Shown piece by piece: positions 37,701 to 51,078 of a stretch of DNA of 64,000 nucleotides. The notes under the pieces are model-generated. The model was not told the DNA's origin. It saw only the letters and a list, made by a program, of their open reading frames with translations, and did no database searches. Location of the stretch: the NCBI GenBank assembly GCA_963277665.1, contig OY728158.1:601176818-601240817 (forward strand), given 5' to 3'. The position numbers and the translations under genes were made by a program. Position 1 is the stretch's first letter, and each line of letters starts with the position of its first letter. The stretch is from Viscum album (taxonomy: Eukaryota; Streptophyta; Magnoliopsida; Santalales; Viscaceae).

Positions 37701-38656
37701 ATTTTTTTTATTGAATTTTATCAAAATGACATATATTATAATTTCATATTCATATGGTCAAATTTATTCCATAAAATTAAATAAATTCAATTATTTAGTT
37801 GATTTTTAGATTTTATGTCATGGTTTTAACCCTGTTAAACCCATTTTACCCTTATTAGGTGACAACTATTTACCACTGTTACTATTCATAATGAATAAGA
37901 ATAAAAGGGACCTATTTACCAAATTTTAACCTCCTCATTCCAAATATTTTATCAATTCTTAAATATTAAATCTCTATCTGTTTAATAACTCAATTTAAAT
38001 ATAAACACGTAAAACACAATGAAATTAGTTTTTAGGAAAATGCATTTTAAGCATAAAAAATAACTTATATAAAAATCATTAATATTTTTGATCAAAATTG
38101 AATTTTTTTTAAATTATTCTAAATATAATGTATCATATTTCACTTTAATACTAAATCAAGAATATAATGGTAACTTTAAATTTCTTGATTTAATTAAAAT
38201 AAATGATTGTATTTTCAAAAGCTAAATTTTTCACTATTCACTAAAAAATCAATCGTTTCAAACAAATACCAAAAAATAACCCTAATTTAATTTTGATATG
38301 TTTATTTCAAAAATGAAGTTATTTTTTTCAAATAAATTTCATAAAATTGGAAATTTTTAATTATATTATTTTCTCACAAAAAGTAATATAATCATTTTTG
38401 AGGAAAAATATATTTTTGAAGCACATAAAGTCATTACTAAAAATTGAGTACTTATTTATCAGTATATTTTATTTATCTAAAACCTTTATATATAAATTTA
38501 GAAATATTTATATTAATAATCAATCCTCCAATTTAATTTATAGGTTCTAATGATATATTATATTATGGTTCATTTAGACTCAGGTTTGTGTGTATCGAAA
38601 GTTATTGAAAATTTTTATTTGAAGAGAAATATATTATAAAATATCAGGGTTTTACA
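34763..38656 (-). repeat. 5' LTR of element 3 (internally rearranged)
   Basis: Starts on the minus strand at about 38656 with TGTAAAACC and ends next to the primer-binding site. One hairpin remains at 36861-36894 (TTCATG against CTTGAA) and a second is cut at about 37080. From about 37080 to 37600 the sequence does not match the partner LTR, which carries a further hairpin, the donor-like site and the TATA box in the equivalent place. The promoter part was therefore replaced or deleted. Confidence 0.75.
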
Positions 38657-38982
38657 TGGATGGATTATAATCAAAATCATATTTAAGATGTATCTTATTA
38701 ATATATACTTTGGGTTGAAATATAATTTTATTACCTTTAATTAGTAGAGAGACAGTTTTATCTTCTTTCATACATGAGGCCTTTCTCAACTTCTTTCCAT
38801 CTCTATTCTTCATATTCTTCCATTTCATAAAAAACATCACATCCATGTTTCTTTTAGAAAACTAGTTGGATTATTAAAATTTTAAATCCATGAACCCTTT
38901 AAAATTATAAACACAATTCATTAAAAAAAACTTCGAATATGAGAATCCAAATAGTGGTGTGACCCAATGCTTTGATACAAAT
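38657..38982 (-). other. Leader of a minus-strand copia element with primer-binding site
   Basis: At 38969-38982 the minus strand reads ATTTGTATCAAAGC, a copia primer-binding site next to an LTR end (GATCCTAACA). Downstream an open frame (38846-38652) of 64 codons, rich in Lys, matches nothing I know. Element 3 interrupts the sequence at 38656. This is probably the start of the copia element whose gag remnant may lie left of 26257. Confidence 0.45.
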
Positions 38983-40854
38983 TGTTAGGATCACGTAGAG
39001 ATGTATCCAACACTGAGAGGGAGTGAATCAATGTTGGTACTTTTTATCCAATTTAAAATCATTATCCTATTTCACATCATTTATTTTTTAGTGAATGGAT
39101 CCTTCTTTGCATATCATTCAATATTATCTTTATTTGGTATACATAAATGGTAAAAAAGAAATCATACAACAAGACACTAATTTTTTTTTAATTTGGTTCG
39201 CCTATATGATGTATGAATACATCCTAGGTGATACATGGTTGTTACCCCACACACAGAGCTTACTTTTTATTATTAAAATAATAATGGGAATGTTTATGGA
39301 ATTAGACCCATTATTCTATCATCAACCATATACAAATAAAGCACCGACTTGTTAATCCTATTAGTATAAAATAATAGGTTTTCACCTCTATGAAGTAAGA
39401 TCACCCATTTTGGATAGAGTCTATCCTTTAATATATGAATGTGATATTTTTCCCTAGTTACAGTAACCCAACAATTTTCCTTGGATTTCCTTTAATTATC
39501 TACAGTATATGAATATATAGACAGACTTTCTCACCTTCTCAGATTGAATGTAATCTAAAGAAGAATACATCAACTCACTCTTCTTATTATTTTTATTTAA
39601 CTTGTAGTTTATAATTTCATAAAACCATTAAGATATCAAAAAAATTTGAAATAAATAAATTATTCACCTACAATTATTGTTAGGTATCCTTCCTTAATAT
39701 TTTAAAAATGTAAAAAATATTGTATTAGAAACTCTAGGTTTTCATTTATATTTCGACTTACAGAATATCTACCAGGCACACACATAGTTGATATACTCTT
39801 ATTTATTTTTATCCTTTAAATATATATATGCACTAATTATTCAATATCAAGCTCATTTCTTCTGGAACTATAATTGACCATAAAAATCATCATGGGATTT
39901 TTATATTTGAAGATCTAAATGAGCATCATCACACTTGAACTTTTTTATTTGTAATATTTAATATTCTAAACATATATAATATTCAAAATTCATAGAATTC
40001 ACAATTTCAAAAAGAGATTTTCTCTTCCAAGCATATATTATTCCAAACATACACTTTTGAAATGGGTTTACTCTTTCACATTAACTCTTCTAATGTGGTA
40101 CTCTTCCGAAGTCTCATATGATTCATCTAAACTCACACATTACTAATCTGAAATCATAATAGAATCATTTAGATTTTATCGTGACTCATATAGAGTTACT
40201 AAGAAATCATACAAATTTTATTTTACTCTTATGATGTGCCACTTAATACTTCTGAAGTCCCATATGACTCATCTTAATTTGGGACTTCTCAAAATTTTGT
40301 TATCAACTCAAAATTCAATATTCATCACACAAAAAAATTAGTACTTCCTCCAACCATCAAAAAGATTCTCAATGATAAAAAAATAATCAAATAATATCAT
40401 ATAAACTACATTCATCACTAGATTCATCAGTTTGGATGATTTTTTCTCCATGGATGGTTCTTCTTCTCATCAATTAGTCCCTCCTTCTAGGCATTATCCA
40501 CTCATCAAGTTCTATTCTAGATAGACTTATTAAAACCTATTTAAAAAATTTATTATAGATAGAACTATTATCATTATCACTTTTCATTAATTTTAGGATT
40601 ATCACATTAATCATCACATATCATCCCAACTTCATCTGAGTACATTTTCATATAAAATTATACGTGTAATGATCAAAAGGTTGGATCTTCTCAAATATTC
40701 TTGATATGAATCTTTAAATGAAACACCAAGCAGTAGTATATTTAAAAAACTTCCAAGAAACACATTATAAAAATATTGACATCATTTTAGTTCCCTTAAT
40801 TCCTTTGATCCTTATTGAAAATAAATACAACACAAACACAAATTGGGTTTAACA
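38983..40854 (-). repeat. SIRE-like copia LTR (outer border tentative)
   Basis: Terminus TGTTAGGATC at 38983 (the 3' end of the LTR on the minus strand), followed by the GAGAGGGAGTGAATCAATG block typical of SIRE-type LTR ends and the TGGTTCGCCTATATG block near 39195. AACA at 40851-40854 is a possible opposite terminus. The open frame 39095-39355 lies inside and is not a gene. Confidence 0.45.
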
Positions 40855-43800
40855 AGACTTAGTATAGGGAAGTGTTGGGAAAGTGGACCATTTATCTAGT
40901 GAGATACCTTATATTGTGGTTGTTTACTATTTTTATCCTAAGGATATAGTATGGTCTAGTGTATTCTTGAGAACCTAAAAAGAAGTGTGTGATCTAAGTG
41001 AGAGGATTAGTTTTTTATGGGTCTAGGTATGACTTATGGGTTAGACCTTTGAGCTAGTATGGACTAAGGATCTGGGATGATCTTGAGTGTTAAGTCACTT
41101 TGATTTGGGTGATGAGTCTAGTCTAGGAATGTGATGTTCACCTGTAAGTGTTACCCTAGAGTAGAGATCTATGTGAGGATGGGTGTGTTTCTAACATAGG
41201 GATTTGGTATTTGCTTTGTCTTCCATGAATTTTTCTTTCCTTATTATTATGTTATAACCGTGTTGTGTTGCTTTTATGATGATATGTGATATAAGACAGG
41301 GTAGGAGGACTCCCCATAAGTGAGATATGATAGAGTTCATGGGGTCATATTATAATCCCAACCAGTGGAAGTAATCTCAAAAACATGCCATATCTATCCT
41401 CAATAGTTAGAATGTGCGTGGTAAATGAAAATGCAAAAAAAATAACATAACTGGTTCATATATGTAGTGGATTTATTATTATTTAAATAAAGTAGAATTC
41501 GTGATAATGACCAAATAAATAAGTAGATCAACTACTACTACCTCTATGTGGGATACATTTGTCATTCGATCCATGAATGTTTCATATGGATACTTGCATA
41601 CCCGAAGGGTTGTTAGCAGATCCATTGAATGTGATGAATGAGCTAAAAGAAGAGAATAATATTTAATCACTTTTCAGAAAACTAATTATCATCATTAGCA
41701 TTGAATGAATATGATCAAGAAAATACCAACCAATGAAAAGAACCCATTCTATTTATATAGGTGAATCTTGATGCTGCTTTATGAATGAAGGATACATCAG
41801 GTGTGTTGGGCTTCATCAAATGATTCCCCTGGCGATTCCTTTTTGATGAATCCATTTATCATGTTCAATTATCATTATTCAAATATATTAATCTATATGA
41901 AAACATGTATGTATAGTCTTATTCTATTTTAGAAATACACACTGAATCGACTACATAGAAATTATTTTTACATGGTCAGAAGGTTCAGATCCCTTTTTAC
42001 ATTTTTCATTAACTGGACTACACTAAAACAGCCGCTCCTATTCAACAATTCAATGTTTGTTCTAAAATAAACACCTAACGATGCATTCGACATATTATTT
42101 CCCCTCATAGAGTTGTGCAGGGACTAAAACCAATGAACTATTCACCTTTTCCCTCCTTATATACATCTGGTTAGATTATTTTGGTTACTTTTACCACTCT
42201 AATCCCTATTCCAGAGGATACTGTAGTATATTCAAACCACACTACTTTTATGGGTCAAAGACCCAATGGACTGTAGGCCCAATAAGTGGCCTGAAAACGA
42301 AATTCAAGTGAATACTACTAATATTATAGTACCATAACTATAGTAACCACACTACTATAGTGTTAGAGTGCTACTATAGTACTTTATAAATTTTCTCTTT
42401 CCTGGTTTTCATCCCAAGTTTCTAGCATGATTACGAGGATCCTTTACCACTTGGATAATCCCCCAATTGCCTATATAAGAAATGCACATATAGTAAACCT
42501 GAATTTTTTTATTTTTATTGCTTATATTAGATCCATGGTGATCCCTATTAAAATTATAGGGTGTGATGTATTTGTTTCCAATCCTTTCTGGGATTATAAA
42601 ATAGTTTTAACTCTATGGGATATGTGTTGGAGAATATGGGATCCTATAAGAATTTTGTAAATTGTGACACTTTCTAGTATTTTCTAAATTTTTGGGTGTG
42701 AAACATTTGGGGTAAAGCAATTTATTCTACATGATAGGTACATGGATAATGTAGTAGTTAATAGTTCCTCATAGTATGTTTGAATCAAGAGTTCATGGTA
42801 GGTGATCTTCATTTAAGGTTAGAAGTAGTGTGGGGAGTACATAGGCCACATGGGAAGCTCGTGGTTAGAAGGTGGTGATTTTCAGAGGACTACAAATGAT
42901 GTATTATGTGGTTTTAATATGGGGGTGATAATATTAAAGAGGATGATTTTCATGGTTACATTATGAGTTTTTTAAGTGTTCCATGAGGAAATTCTACGGT
43001 GGATAGTCCATGAAGACAGAAGGCACATGGTTAGTTTGAAAATGTTTTTGAATTCATTGAATGGTAATTTCTGGGATTTGAAAAAACCCTAGTGGACTTA
43101 TCCTATAAATAACCCATTATTCACATCATTGGTCAGAGAGGGAAACTGGAAAATAAATTTAATATATTAATTTGTGTGTGAAATAGATATTGTGTAAGCA
43201 ATGTATGGTAATCAGGGTCTCGAGAGGAATTTAAGGGAGAAGTAGTGTATGTGGGTGTTTTTTGAGGATAGTGAGTAAAAGGAAGTGTGTACAGTCAGTG
43301 TGGGGGAGAAATTTAGCACATTCACTGCACAAGTGGTGTTTTGTGAGGATTCAGGTGTGGGAGGTGCATTGAGGAGCTGACCACACTGGTGGTTCGTATA
43401 GTTTTTTCATAGTGGATGGTGGCCCATGTGGTTAGTTCATAGTGGATGGTGGCATGTGTGTTTATTGTGTAGTAGATAGTGGTCTATCTATTTAGGAACC
43501 CTTTTCTGACAAGATTTTTCTAGAATGTATTCTAATGACCAACAATCACATTAAAGAATAATATTCTTGCATTTATGAATTGATATTCTTAGAAAATTTC
43601 GGTTGATAAGGGAGAGACCTTAAAGGTGATAAACTGAGGAAAACTCCAACCAGAGAAGTATGTAGAAAGGATTTTATGGAAATGATTTAAGGGAGGCATT
43701 GAATTATCCCTTAATTATTTTTAAAGGATGTGTGTTTGGAATAGATAACCTTGGACAAACAATTGTAATCTACAATAAATAATGAATATTAGTGGATTTA

Positions 43801-44033
43801 GGGATGAATGAAACATTATTGGAACCTTCTACTTAGACTATCTCTTAGTGGTGAAACCAATAAAAATTATTGTATTTTATTTTATTTCATAATTATTTAG
43901 TCTTGGTAAATGTTCATTCCAAATAGATAGGTTTAATGATTTCCTACCAATGTGGGGATAGGATACTTTTAATGTATAAGAAAAAAATTACACCTCGATT
44001 CACCCTTCCCCTCTCAAGGCATATAGGGGTACA
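40855..44033 (+). repeat. Copia LTR patchwork ending in a plus-strand copia LTR
   Basis: The right end is clear: CCTCGATTCACCCTTCCCC and GGGTACA (43994-44033) immediately before a primer-binding site. A TATA box CCTATAAATAACCC (43103-43114) sits about 930 bp before it, as in a copia LTR promoter. The left end may be TGTTGGGAAAG at 40873. Inside, around 41750, a minus-strand TATA-like CTATATAAATAG suggests that part of another LTR is included. No coding sequence recognised. Confidence 0.45.
43401..43490 (+). repeat. Three tandem copies of a 30-bp unit
   Basis: Units start at 43401, 43431 and 43461. Each holds TTCATAGTGGATGGTGGC or a variant (third copy TGTGTAGTAGATAGTGGT). Copies 1 and 2 agree at most positions; copy 3 is more decayed. 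It lies in the copia LTR downstream of the TATA box. Confidence 0.75.
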
Positions 44034-44038
44034 ATAAG

Positions 44039-44118
44039 TGGTATCAAATCTATGTTACTAGCATTGAAACTAACCTTTGAAGTTTATTATGTATAATTTT
44101 GTTAATTTCAAATGGGTT
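44039..44118 (+). promoter_or_regulatory. Copia primer-binding site and start of interior, cut by element 4
   Basis: TGGTATCAAATC at 44039-44050 follows the LTR end by 5 bp. Only about 70 bp of interior remain before the LTR of element 4 begins at about 44119. Confidence 0.65.
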
Positions 44119-44341
44119 TATAGAGAATCATACTTTTCATACTTAAATATTACATCATTTTAGATAAATGTTCAATACATTCCACAATAATACACATCGG
44201 AGGACTATAGAGGTTTAACATATTTGGTAACATGGATACTTAAAAAACTAGTATATAAAAGATATAAATCATTTCCCATTTAGTTCTTCGCAACTGGAAC
44301 CCATATTAAACATAACATTCTTATAAAAAATTCTCCATAAC

Positions 44342-46409
44342 CTGGGTAAGGTAAACATAAGGAAGGGAGAGATCAGATGCTCAGTAAGGGTAAACAAAAT
44401 TGATATCAAAAAATGATCATAAGTGAAAATAAGATAAGTATAATGGTATGATAACATGATATAAACATTATAAAATCATAGAAATCAATATATATATCAT
44501 AATCATGAAACATGGAATCAAGTTTTATCCATAAAAAATAAGAAATAAGAGCGTGAAATCATCAATAGTCAACCATGAGACATGAAAACATAACATATTC
44601 ATAAGTCATAAGTTTTTGTAGTGAATATAAGAAAATAATAAAAATTCCTTAGTCAAGTGTCCCTGAAAATATTATCATAGTGGATTGGGATCACTCCCCA
44701 TACCATAATTTCCCTAATCAAGTTTCACCCCCAGGACTATCTTATTAAACAAAAAATCTTACTGAAATGGATTCAATCCCCATTCCATTCCATATTATTT
44801 TATGATATATCCTTCTTTACACAATTTATTTGAGGGATATATAATTATATTTCCACCAATCATATACTAAAAAATATACATATATGTTCCAAAAAATCAT
44901 AATACATTCATCATATCATCAAATCATTACCCATGGAAAGGATACAGGTTTCATTTTTATTTCATAATGATAATCGTAAACCATCTAGAGAAAGAATAAA
45001 TATGGTAACATTGGATCATATCCCTAGTAAATCATAAGAAACATTATAGGATGTTGTTATAGATAAAAATACCTTTAAAAGATCACTAGAACATTTCTTT
45101 AGTAAAATACCCATTTTATTTGAAAACACATATTTAGAATCTAAAAGTTTTCAAAATGTAACAGAAAAAATTTTGTTTCAAAATAAAAAAGGAATCTTGT
45201 AAATTAATATTTAAATAAAATAGTATTCACGATGGTGAGGAAATATCTTCAAGCAGTGTATGTTAAAAAAATTACTTTCAATTTTTCGATTCTAAAGTAC
45301 GACATTTAGAAAATGATAAGAATGAAAATTTTAGAACATAGTAAGGAAATTCAAATATATTAATAATGAATTTAAATAAAAATAGTATAATATTAAAAAT
45401 ATTATTTAAATTTTTTTAAGGAAAATCTGTACATAGAAAAAAATATTCCTGATATAAGGGGGGAAATAAGGTCTGTTTTCATTAAAAATATTCCTTCGAT
45501 CTCTTGAGTACTTAAAGAGATAAAAATGAAATGAAAATAATAAATCTCCACAAGAAACAATAAAATACGAAAATATATAATATTTATGGGACATAAATCA
45601 TAAAATTTCATCATCAAAATATTTATGCATAAACAATACCAATAAAATGAGATTGTAACAAAAAACTCTTACCTCCAGTACGTCTTCATTCATAAGCACT
45701 CTAACCCCCTGTATAATTGATTGAAATTTTATTATAATTCTATTAAAGAACCAAAATAATACTTATTATACCGTACATGGTTTATTTATAACATGTTACC
45801 ACATTTCCATTAACAATTTTCCATTATCATTGTCATTTTGGGTGTTAACTACATCATTTTTCATGTATGTATTAGTTCGGCGGTAAAGGTACATGCACTT
45901 AAATAGTGGTTCCTTCATATATATAATGTTAATAATGATATAAATACCATATTTTTTCATTATACACATAATTATAACTGTTCATATAAATCAGTAAGAA
46001 AAAATTAATTACATCACAATGTAGAGACCGTATTCCATACATACGCACGAGTGATGTTTCCCTTTTTTTGATAGATGGAACGAAAGAAAGGTAAATATTA
46101 ATTCACCATTAAATAATTATTATTATACATAAAAATTAAAAAATATTAAATATATCATAATAACTAACCATGAATGATGGCGGTGAAAAATGAATTGCAT
46201 CGCTTTGTGGATGTGATAGTCCACATGTACCCACAAGCGATAATTTCATCTCCCATTTGATTTAGAGGAAGTAGAAAATGGTTGTTATGTCACAATAATA
46301 AAATCTAATTATATTTTTGATTTTAGATTCATCAGGTTTTGATGTATACAACATTTTTTATGAAGTATAATAATAAATAAAATTGAAATATCTTTGTTAA
46401 TATATATAC
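44342..46409 (-). other. Predicted leader intron in LTR of element 4
   Basis: AAAGAAGAG/GTATAT about 120 nt after the TATA box, and TTATGTTTACCTTACCCAG about 223 nt before the LTR end. Span 2068 nt. The donor context matches those in elements 1 and 5 although the LTRs differ elsewhere. Confidence 0.42.
46012..46241 (-). repeat. Two hairpin motifs in LTR of element 4
   Basis: First: CATCAC (46012-46017) pairs with GTGATG (46051-46056) around a core reading GTAGAGACCGTATTCCATAC. Second: ATCGCTTTGTGG (46199-46210) pairs with CCACAAGCGAT (46231-46241) with one bulged base, an 11-bp stem. The core has lost most CpGs but the stems are intact and differ from the stems of other copies. Confidence 0.75.
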
Positions 46410-47746
46410 CTCTTCTTTGATAAAGAATATCCAGGATTAAGTAAAGGATAATAGTAAGATTTTTTAGCAGTCATTTCTCAATATAGAAGGCTAAAATAGT
46501 GTTAATAATGGAGGATAAGAGGTTCTCTTTTATAAGTGAGGGGAGGGAAACACATGGAATTTCTTAAAATATTTCAATGATTTAAGGTCACTTTCATGGG
46601 AAAGTGGCTAAAAATGGATGGTGATTTTAAGGAAGGATAATTTAATGTTTAATAATATTCATAAAATAATAATTATATAGGTTTTAATGGAAATACTACC
46701 CTTATCACACGATTAACCCCGCCCCCCAATAAACCTGTTTTAATCTTAATCGTGGTAACAAAATAATACTATTTTTACTATTCACTATGACCAAAAATTA
46801 AGTAGAGCATATCAAATTATATTAATTATTATAATTAAAAATATTTATTTCATTTTATCCTATTAAAATTATATAATTGGTGAAATTTGATTTTAATTAA
46901 TCGTGCAGTCCATAACAAAAACCTATTTTTGAAAGATGAATTTTTAAGTCTAAAACATAATTTACTACCATTTTATGCCTTATAAAAACCATAAAATGAA
47001 TGTTAAAATATTATATTACGTATATAATACAAAAGTTTCAAAAAAACTAGTAATAATAAGATACAAGATTAATTTATTAAGATAAAAACTCATTTCACGC
47101 ATAAAAACTGTGTTTATAGAAATGTGTATTTAAGCCCAAAAAATAAAATTATACCATAATAAAGTATAATGATGATTTCTATGAAAATAATTAGACTATT
47201 TATAATTATATTTTACATATTTTTGTTTAATATAAAACTAAAAACATAATGGGATATTTCCTTGAAAATAAATGATATTTTTTACAAAAATCAATATTTT
47301 TCACTATTTATGGAAAGATAAATATTTTTAGAAAAATAATAAAAATTTACCCTAAGATAATATTAAAATGATAATTTTAAAAATGATATTAATTTCCTAA
47401 AATAAAATTTCTAAAAATAGTAGTAATTAATTATAATGTTTTTATTCAAAATGTTGTAAAAACCTTTTTTGAAGAAAACATATTTTTGACGCGTAAAATG
47501 ACTTTACTAAAAATTGGGTTCTTATTTATTATAAATTAATCAATACATTTGAATTATTAAAAACGTAATGCATATTTATTATAAAGTGGTTACAACTATT
47601 TGTACCATATAATTCAATAGCAATGTTGTAATAGTTTATTATATCACTGTTCCTATAGACTTGGGTTAGCATGGAAAGAACTCTACTGAATACTTCATGT
47701 TTTATTTCAAAGTAAATACTTGTAAGATATTGAGATTTTACATTAT

Positions 47747-47751
47747 TTACC
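47747..47751 (+). repeat. Target-site duplication of element 5, left copy
   Basis: TTACC immediately before the 5' LTR; identical to 61321-61325. Confidence 0.9.
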
Positions 47752-49119
47752 TATAACACCCCAAGATTCTACGGTACGCTTCTCTTTGAATAATGCAATA
47801 GCATGTGTTGTACGCAACATCGAGTTCTAACATACCACAACCAATCAAACAAGTCGTTATGAATAGTAATACCCACTTTTTGAAATTTATAAATTTTATT
47901 TTTCAAAATGGACTTCATTTTTGGATTAGGAATATTGAAATTAGCCTAGGGTGATTTTTTTTGTATTTTTCTGAAAAACATCATTTTTTATGAATAGTCA
48001 AACTACTAAGTGGTAGTTAAAAAACTGAATTTTTCATAAAACTTAATTTTACCGCTTCTATGAGTGGAATTTCAAAAATCCGAGAGACACGGTTAATATC
48101 AAGGAGTAAAATTTGGTTCAATGAGATTAAAATAATTTTTCGTGAATAGTAACGTTTTACTTTTATTTACCACGGTTAAAAGTAAATAGGGTAATTAAGG
48201 GTAAAAATGATATTAATATTACCCTAACACATGTCTTAATTCTATTGGACAATTGTATCTCGACCAGAAACAACCTTAGGAGTAAAATATTATCATTTAG
48301 GTCCACTTGGATTAGATTATGACATTTATTATTATTTAATTCAAAGAAGAGTTAAAGGAGTTAAAATCAATGTTTATTTACTAAAACATTTATAATATAG
48401 GGTTATACATAAGATAAATTCGATTTTAAATATTCATTATAAGGATAAAAATATTTCCAACATAATGGTATTTTATTTATAATTTTCAGAAATTACATAA
48501 TTTAATTTATTTATGACCCAATGATGATGCAGTAATTACCATAATAGTGAAAAATTAAAATAATTGATATTATAAATACCCAAATAAATATAATTTTAGA
48601 CTTTTCATGAATTAAACTAATTTTATAGGTTAATATGACATGTTAGGATTTATTTAATTAACTTTTTTCGAAGTAATCATTCTTTTATGATTTTCATAAA
48701 AATAAATTTTCCAAATAGTGTCATAATTGACATAAAAGTGTTTTTAAAACAAATATTATATTATTAATTGGTATTCAATTCCTAAAAATCTATGGTTCGG
48801 TCAAGAGACTTATATCATGATAGGTGTATCATTAATGGACCACTTGTGGGGTCTCTTGGAGGTATATAGTAAGTTTATTAACTATATCATATAAAAATAC
48901 AAAGTGACATGGTAAGTGTCAAACTAGTTAACTAAGAGTTAAAACTAAAAGATAAGGTTAATATAATGACGCAAACATATCTAAATTCTATTTTTTGAGT
49001 TTTTTTCAACTCATCCCCACCTTAATATTTAAATAATCCACTTTGGAGCCATTAGAAACCGAATATGAATTTATTATAAAATAATATTTCTAGCTTTTCC
49101 AAAGGTTCCCCTCACCCCT

Positions 49120-49127
49120 CTTATAAA
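49120..49127 (+). promoter_or_regulatory. LTR TATA box, element 5 5' LTR
   Basis: CCCCTCTTATAAAACGG, matching the promoter block of the other gypsy LTRs in the window. Confidence 0.7.
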
Positions 49128-49299
49128 ACGGAAATACCCCTTCTCATTAATTAACACATTAAAAGCCATTTGGCTCGGCCAAAATCTACCCAAATACTCT
49201 CTCATCATCCCTCACTACAACCTAGAGGCCTTATTTAGATCGAAAATCCAAACTAAGGAGCCATTTTGATCAAATCAAAAGGAAGAACCTAAAGAAGAG

Positions 49300-51078
49300 G
49301 TAATGTTTTCACCACCATTTTTCAAATTCATTTCTTCTTCATCTTCTTCTTTCTTTGTTATTCCCATTTTAAAATAATGATTCCAGTATCTCCTATATAA
49401 TGTAATATTATTATAAATATGGTACAACCATATTCAGTATTCTATCCAGCCTTTTAATGACATGTCACCATACGTTCGTACGTACGGCATACCGTCTCCA
49501 CGTCGTGGTGTAATTGTTATTCAATATATAATTATTTGGATGGGTATAATAATGATTTTTAATTCATGTAAATAATAAATATAACATGCTAATTATTCTT
49601 TATATATGATATACCATCTAATTATATATTATTTTAGTAACAAAAGAATGATATTGTAGCTCGTGCGTACGTACGGACTACCGTCTCCACGAACGCGATG
49701 AGATTCATTCTCCATCATATCCATTCAAGTATAATTCTAATTTGATGATTAATAATAGTATTTAAGGACTTGATATAATTCTGGATATGAATAAGATACA
49801 AGCTATCCATAAAAAACACGCCTTATGTAACAAAACATATGAAAGAAAACGAGTAAGTTAACACCCGAAGCGACGATAATTCTAAGATATTATTAACAAA
49901 GCAATATTAAAAGATCATATATGATATCATATTAATGTATATTATTCTTGTATAATTTAATAACCATTATTTCACCATTATAAAAGAGTTTAACCTACCC
50001 TCAACCAAGGAAAAGTACAAGGTAAGGGTTTATTTCACAATCTCTTTATTATCTGAGGTTGTTTATACGTAATAATCTACTGGGATATCTTTATCATCCA
50101 CATCAATGTTTCTTAAAAATGTATTTCAAAACATTTTTACTATTTACAAGAATATGGGTTAAAGTCATTTATACCCTTGTTTGATTTTTTATAAGAGGTT
50201 TATAAAGGAATCTTTCCGTCGTTTTCCAAACAAGGTGCTTTTTAACCTTTTCGACCGAATAAATGTAAGAATGTTTTTTTAACTTATACGGCGGGTGCGG
50301 CTATTTTCTGTTGTTATAAAATCTTAGAAACCTCCCTTACAAGCTTATAAGAATATTTTCAAAGAAAATGTTTTATTTTATAGATATATGACTCTTAAAT
50401 GATTTCAAAATAGAAAGAAATATTTCTCTAAAAATAGATTTGATTTCATCTATGTCAACATCCTTTGATGGATTTTAAGATTATTTGAAGTTGATTTATT
50501 ATGATACAAAACTTCCATATTGTATTGAAGATTTTGTGATTTTTTTGACGGTGGATGTGTTGTTTTTATACCATTCATGGTTTATGGAGAAATTATTGAC
50601 ATTTCATAGGCTATTTTTAATACGAATGTTTATGTTATGTTTAAACTTGTTCATATGAGGAATGCATTGGACTTAATATGTGACGGGTGGAGTCCACTAT
50701 AGCTCCTCGATGGCTCGGTAGGTCTCATGAGACAAACTAGTGTCTTGGTACAAGGCCTTGACAAAATCTTATTTGTAGTCTTGGCACGAGGTCTTTGCTA
50801 TGTGTTTATGATATTCTGGCATTATGCATTCCATCATTATGAAAGTGGTTATTGATATTTCATGTGATTATTGGATTAGTAGAATATTCATGTGAATAAG
50901 TAAATGGAATTATTTCATTTTATTTTTTCCATACTATGTTGAAGTTCAAGATTAAATGTCTTTTGTTTTAGTTATACATTGCCTTAAATGTTTATTCTTA
51001 TTTATGAAAGATTTCGCTATATTGTTATCCTTACTGGAAATTTGAGCTAACCCCTTTTCTATGTTTTATTTTTCCCAG
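49300..51078 (+). other. Predicted leader intron in 5' LTR of element 5
   Basis: GAAGAG/GTAATG at 49299/49300 and a long pyrimidine tract ATGTTTTATTTTTCCCAG/GAT at 51078/51079; 1779 nt. Exon 1 would be about 150 nt from the expected start. Exon 2 would run through the LTR end, primer-binding site and leader to gag. The 3' LTR holds the same sites at the same offset. Confidence 0.5.
49466..49699 (+). repeat. Two hairpin motifs in 5' LTR of element 5
   Basis: Copy 1: CACCA (49466-49470) with TGGTG (49506-49510), plus an inner ACGT pairing. Copy 2: CTCGTG with CACGAACGCGATG (49660-49699), TCGTG/CACGA being exact. Read on the minus strand the cores equal those of element 1, so element 5 carries the complementary strand orientation relative to its own transcription as expected for opposite insertion. 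Only two copies are present here, against three in element 1. Confidence 0.78.

Larger units (their letters stand above)
26258..38656 (-). mobile_element. Ty3/gypsy chromovirus, element 3
   Basis: A minus-strand element with both LTRs (26258-30854 and 34763-38656), a polypurine tract, a primer-binding site, and protease, RT, RNase H, integrase and chromodomain in order. The flanks are GGGAT (26253-26257) and TGGAT (38657-38661), 4 of 5 bases equal, consistent with an old 5-bp target duplication. Most of gag is missing: only about 600 bp separate the primer-binding site from protease. It is heavily decayed. Confidence 0.8.
44119..47742 (-). repeat. 3' LTR of element 4
   Basis: Outer start TGTAAAATC on the minus strand at 47742; the inner end near 44119 is placed by alignment with the LTR at 34763. 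It contains a TATA box (about 46529-46536), a donor-like GAAGAG/GTATAT (46409), an acceptor-like TTACCCAG (44342) and two hairpins (46012-46056, 46199-46241). Confidence 0.7.

Noticed and set aside
39095..39355. An 86-codon open frame as a gene
   Set aside because: It lies within a copia LTR and matches no known protein.
42290..42390. Repeated ACTATAGT palindromes as a regulatory array
   Set aside because: Short AT-rich palindromes are expected here by chance, spacing is irregular and no family copy is available for comparison.
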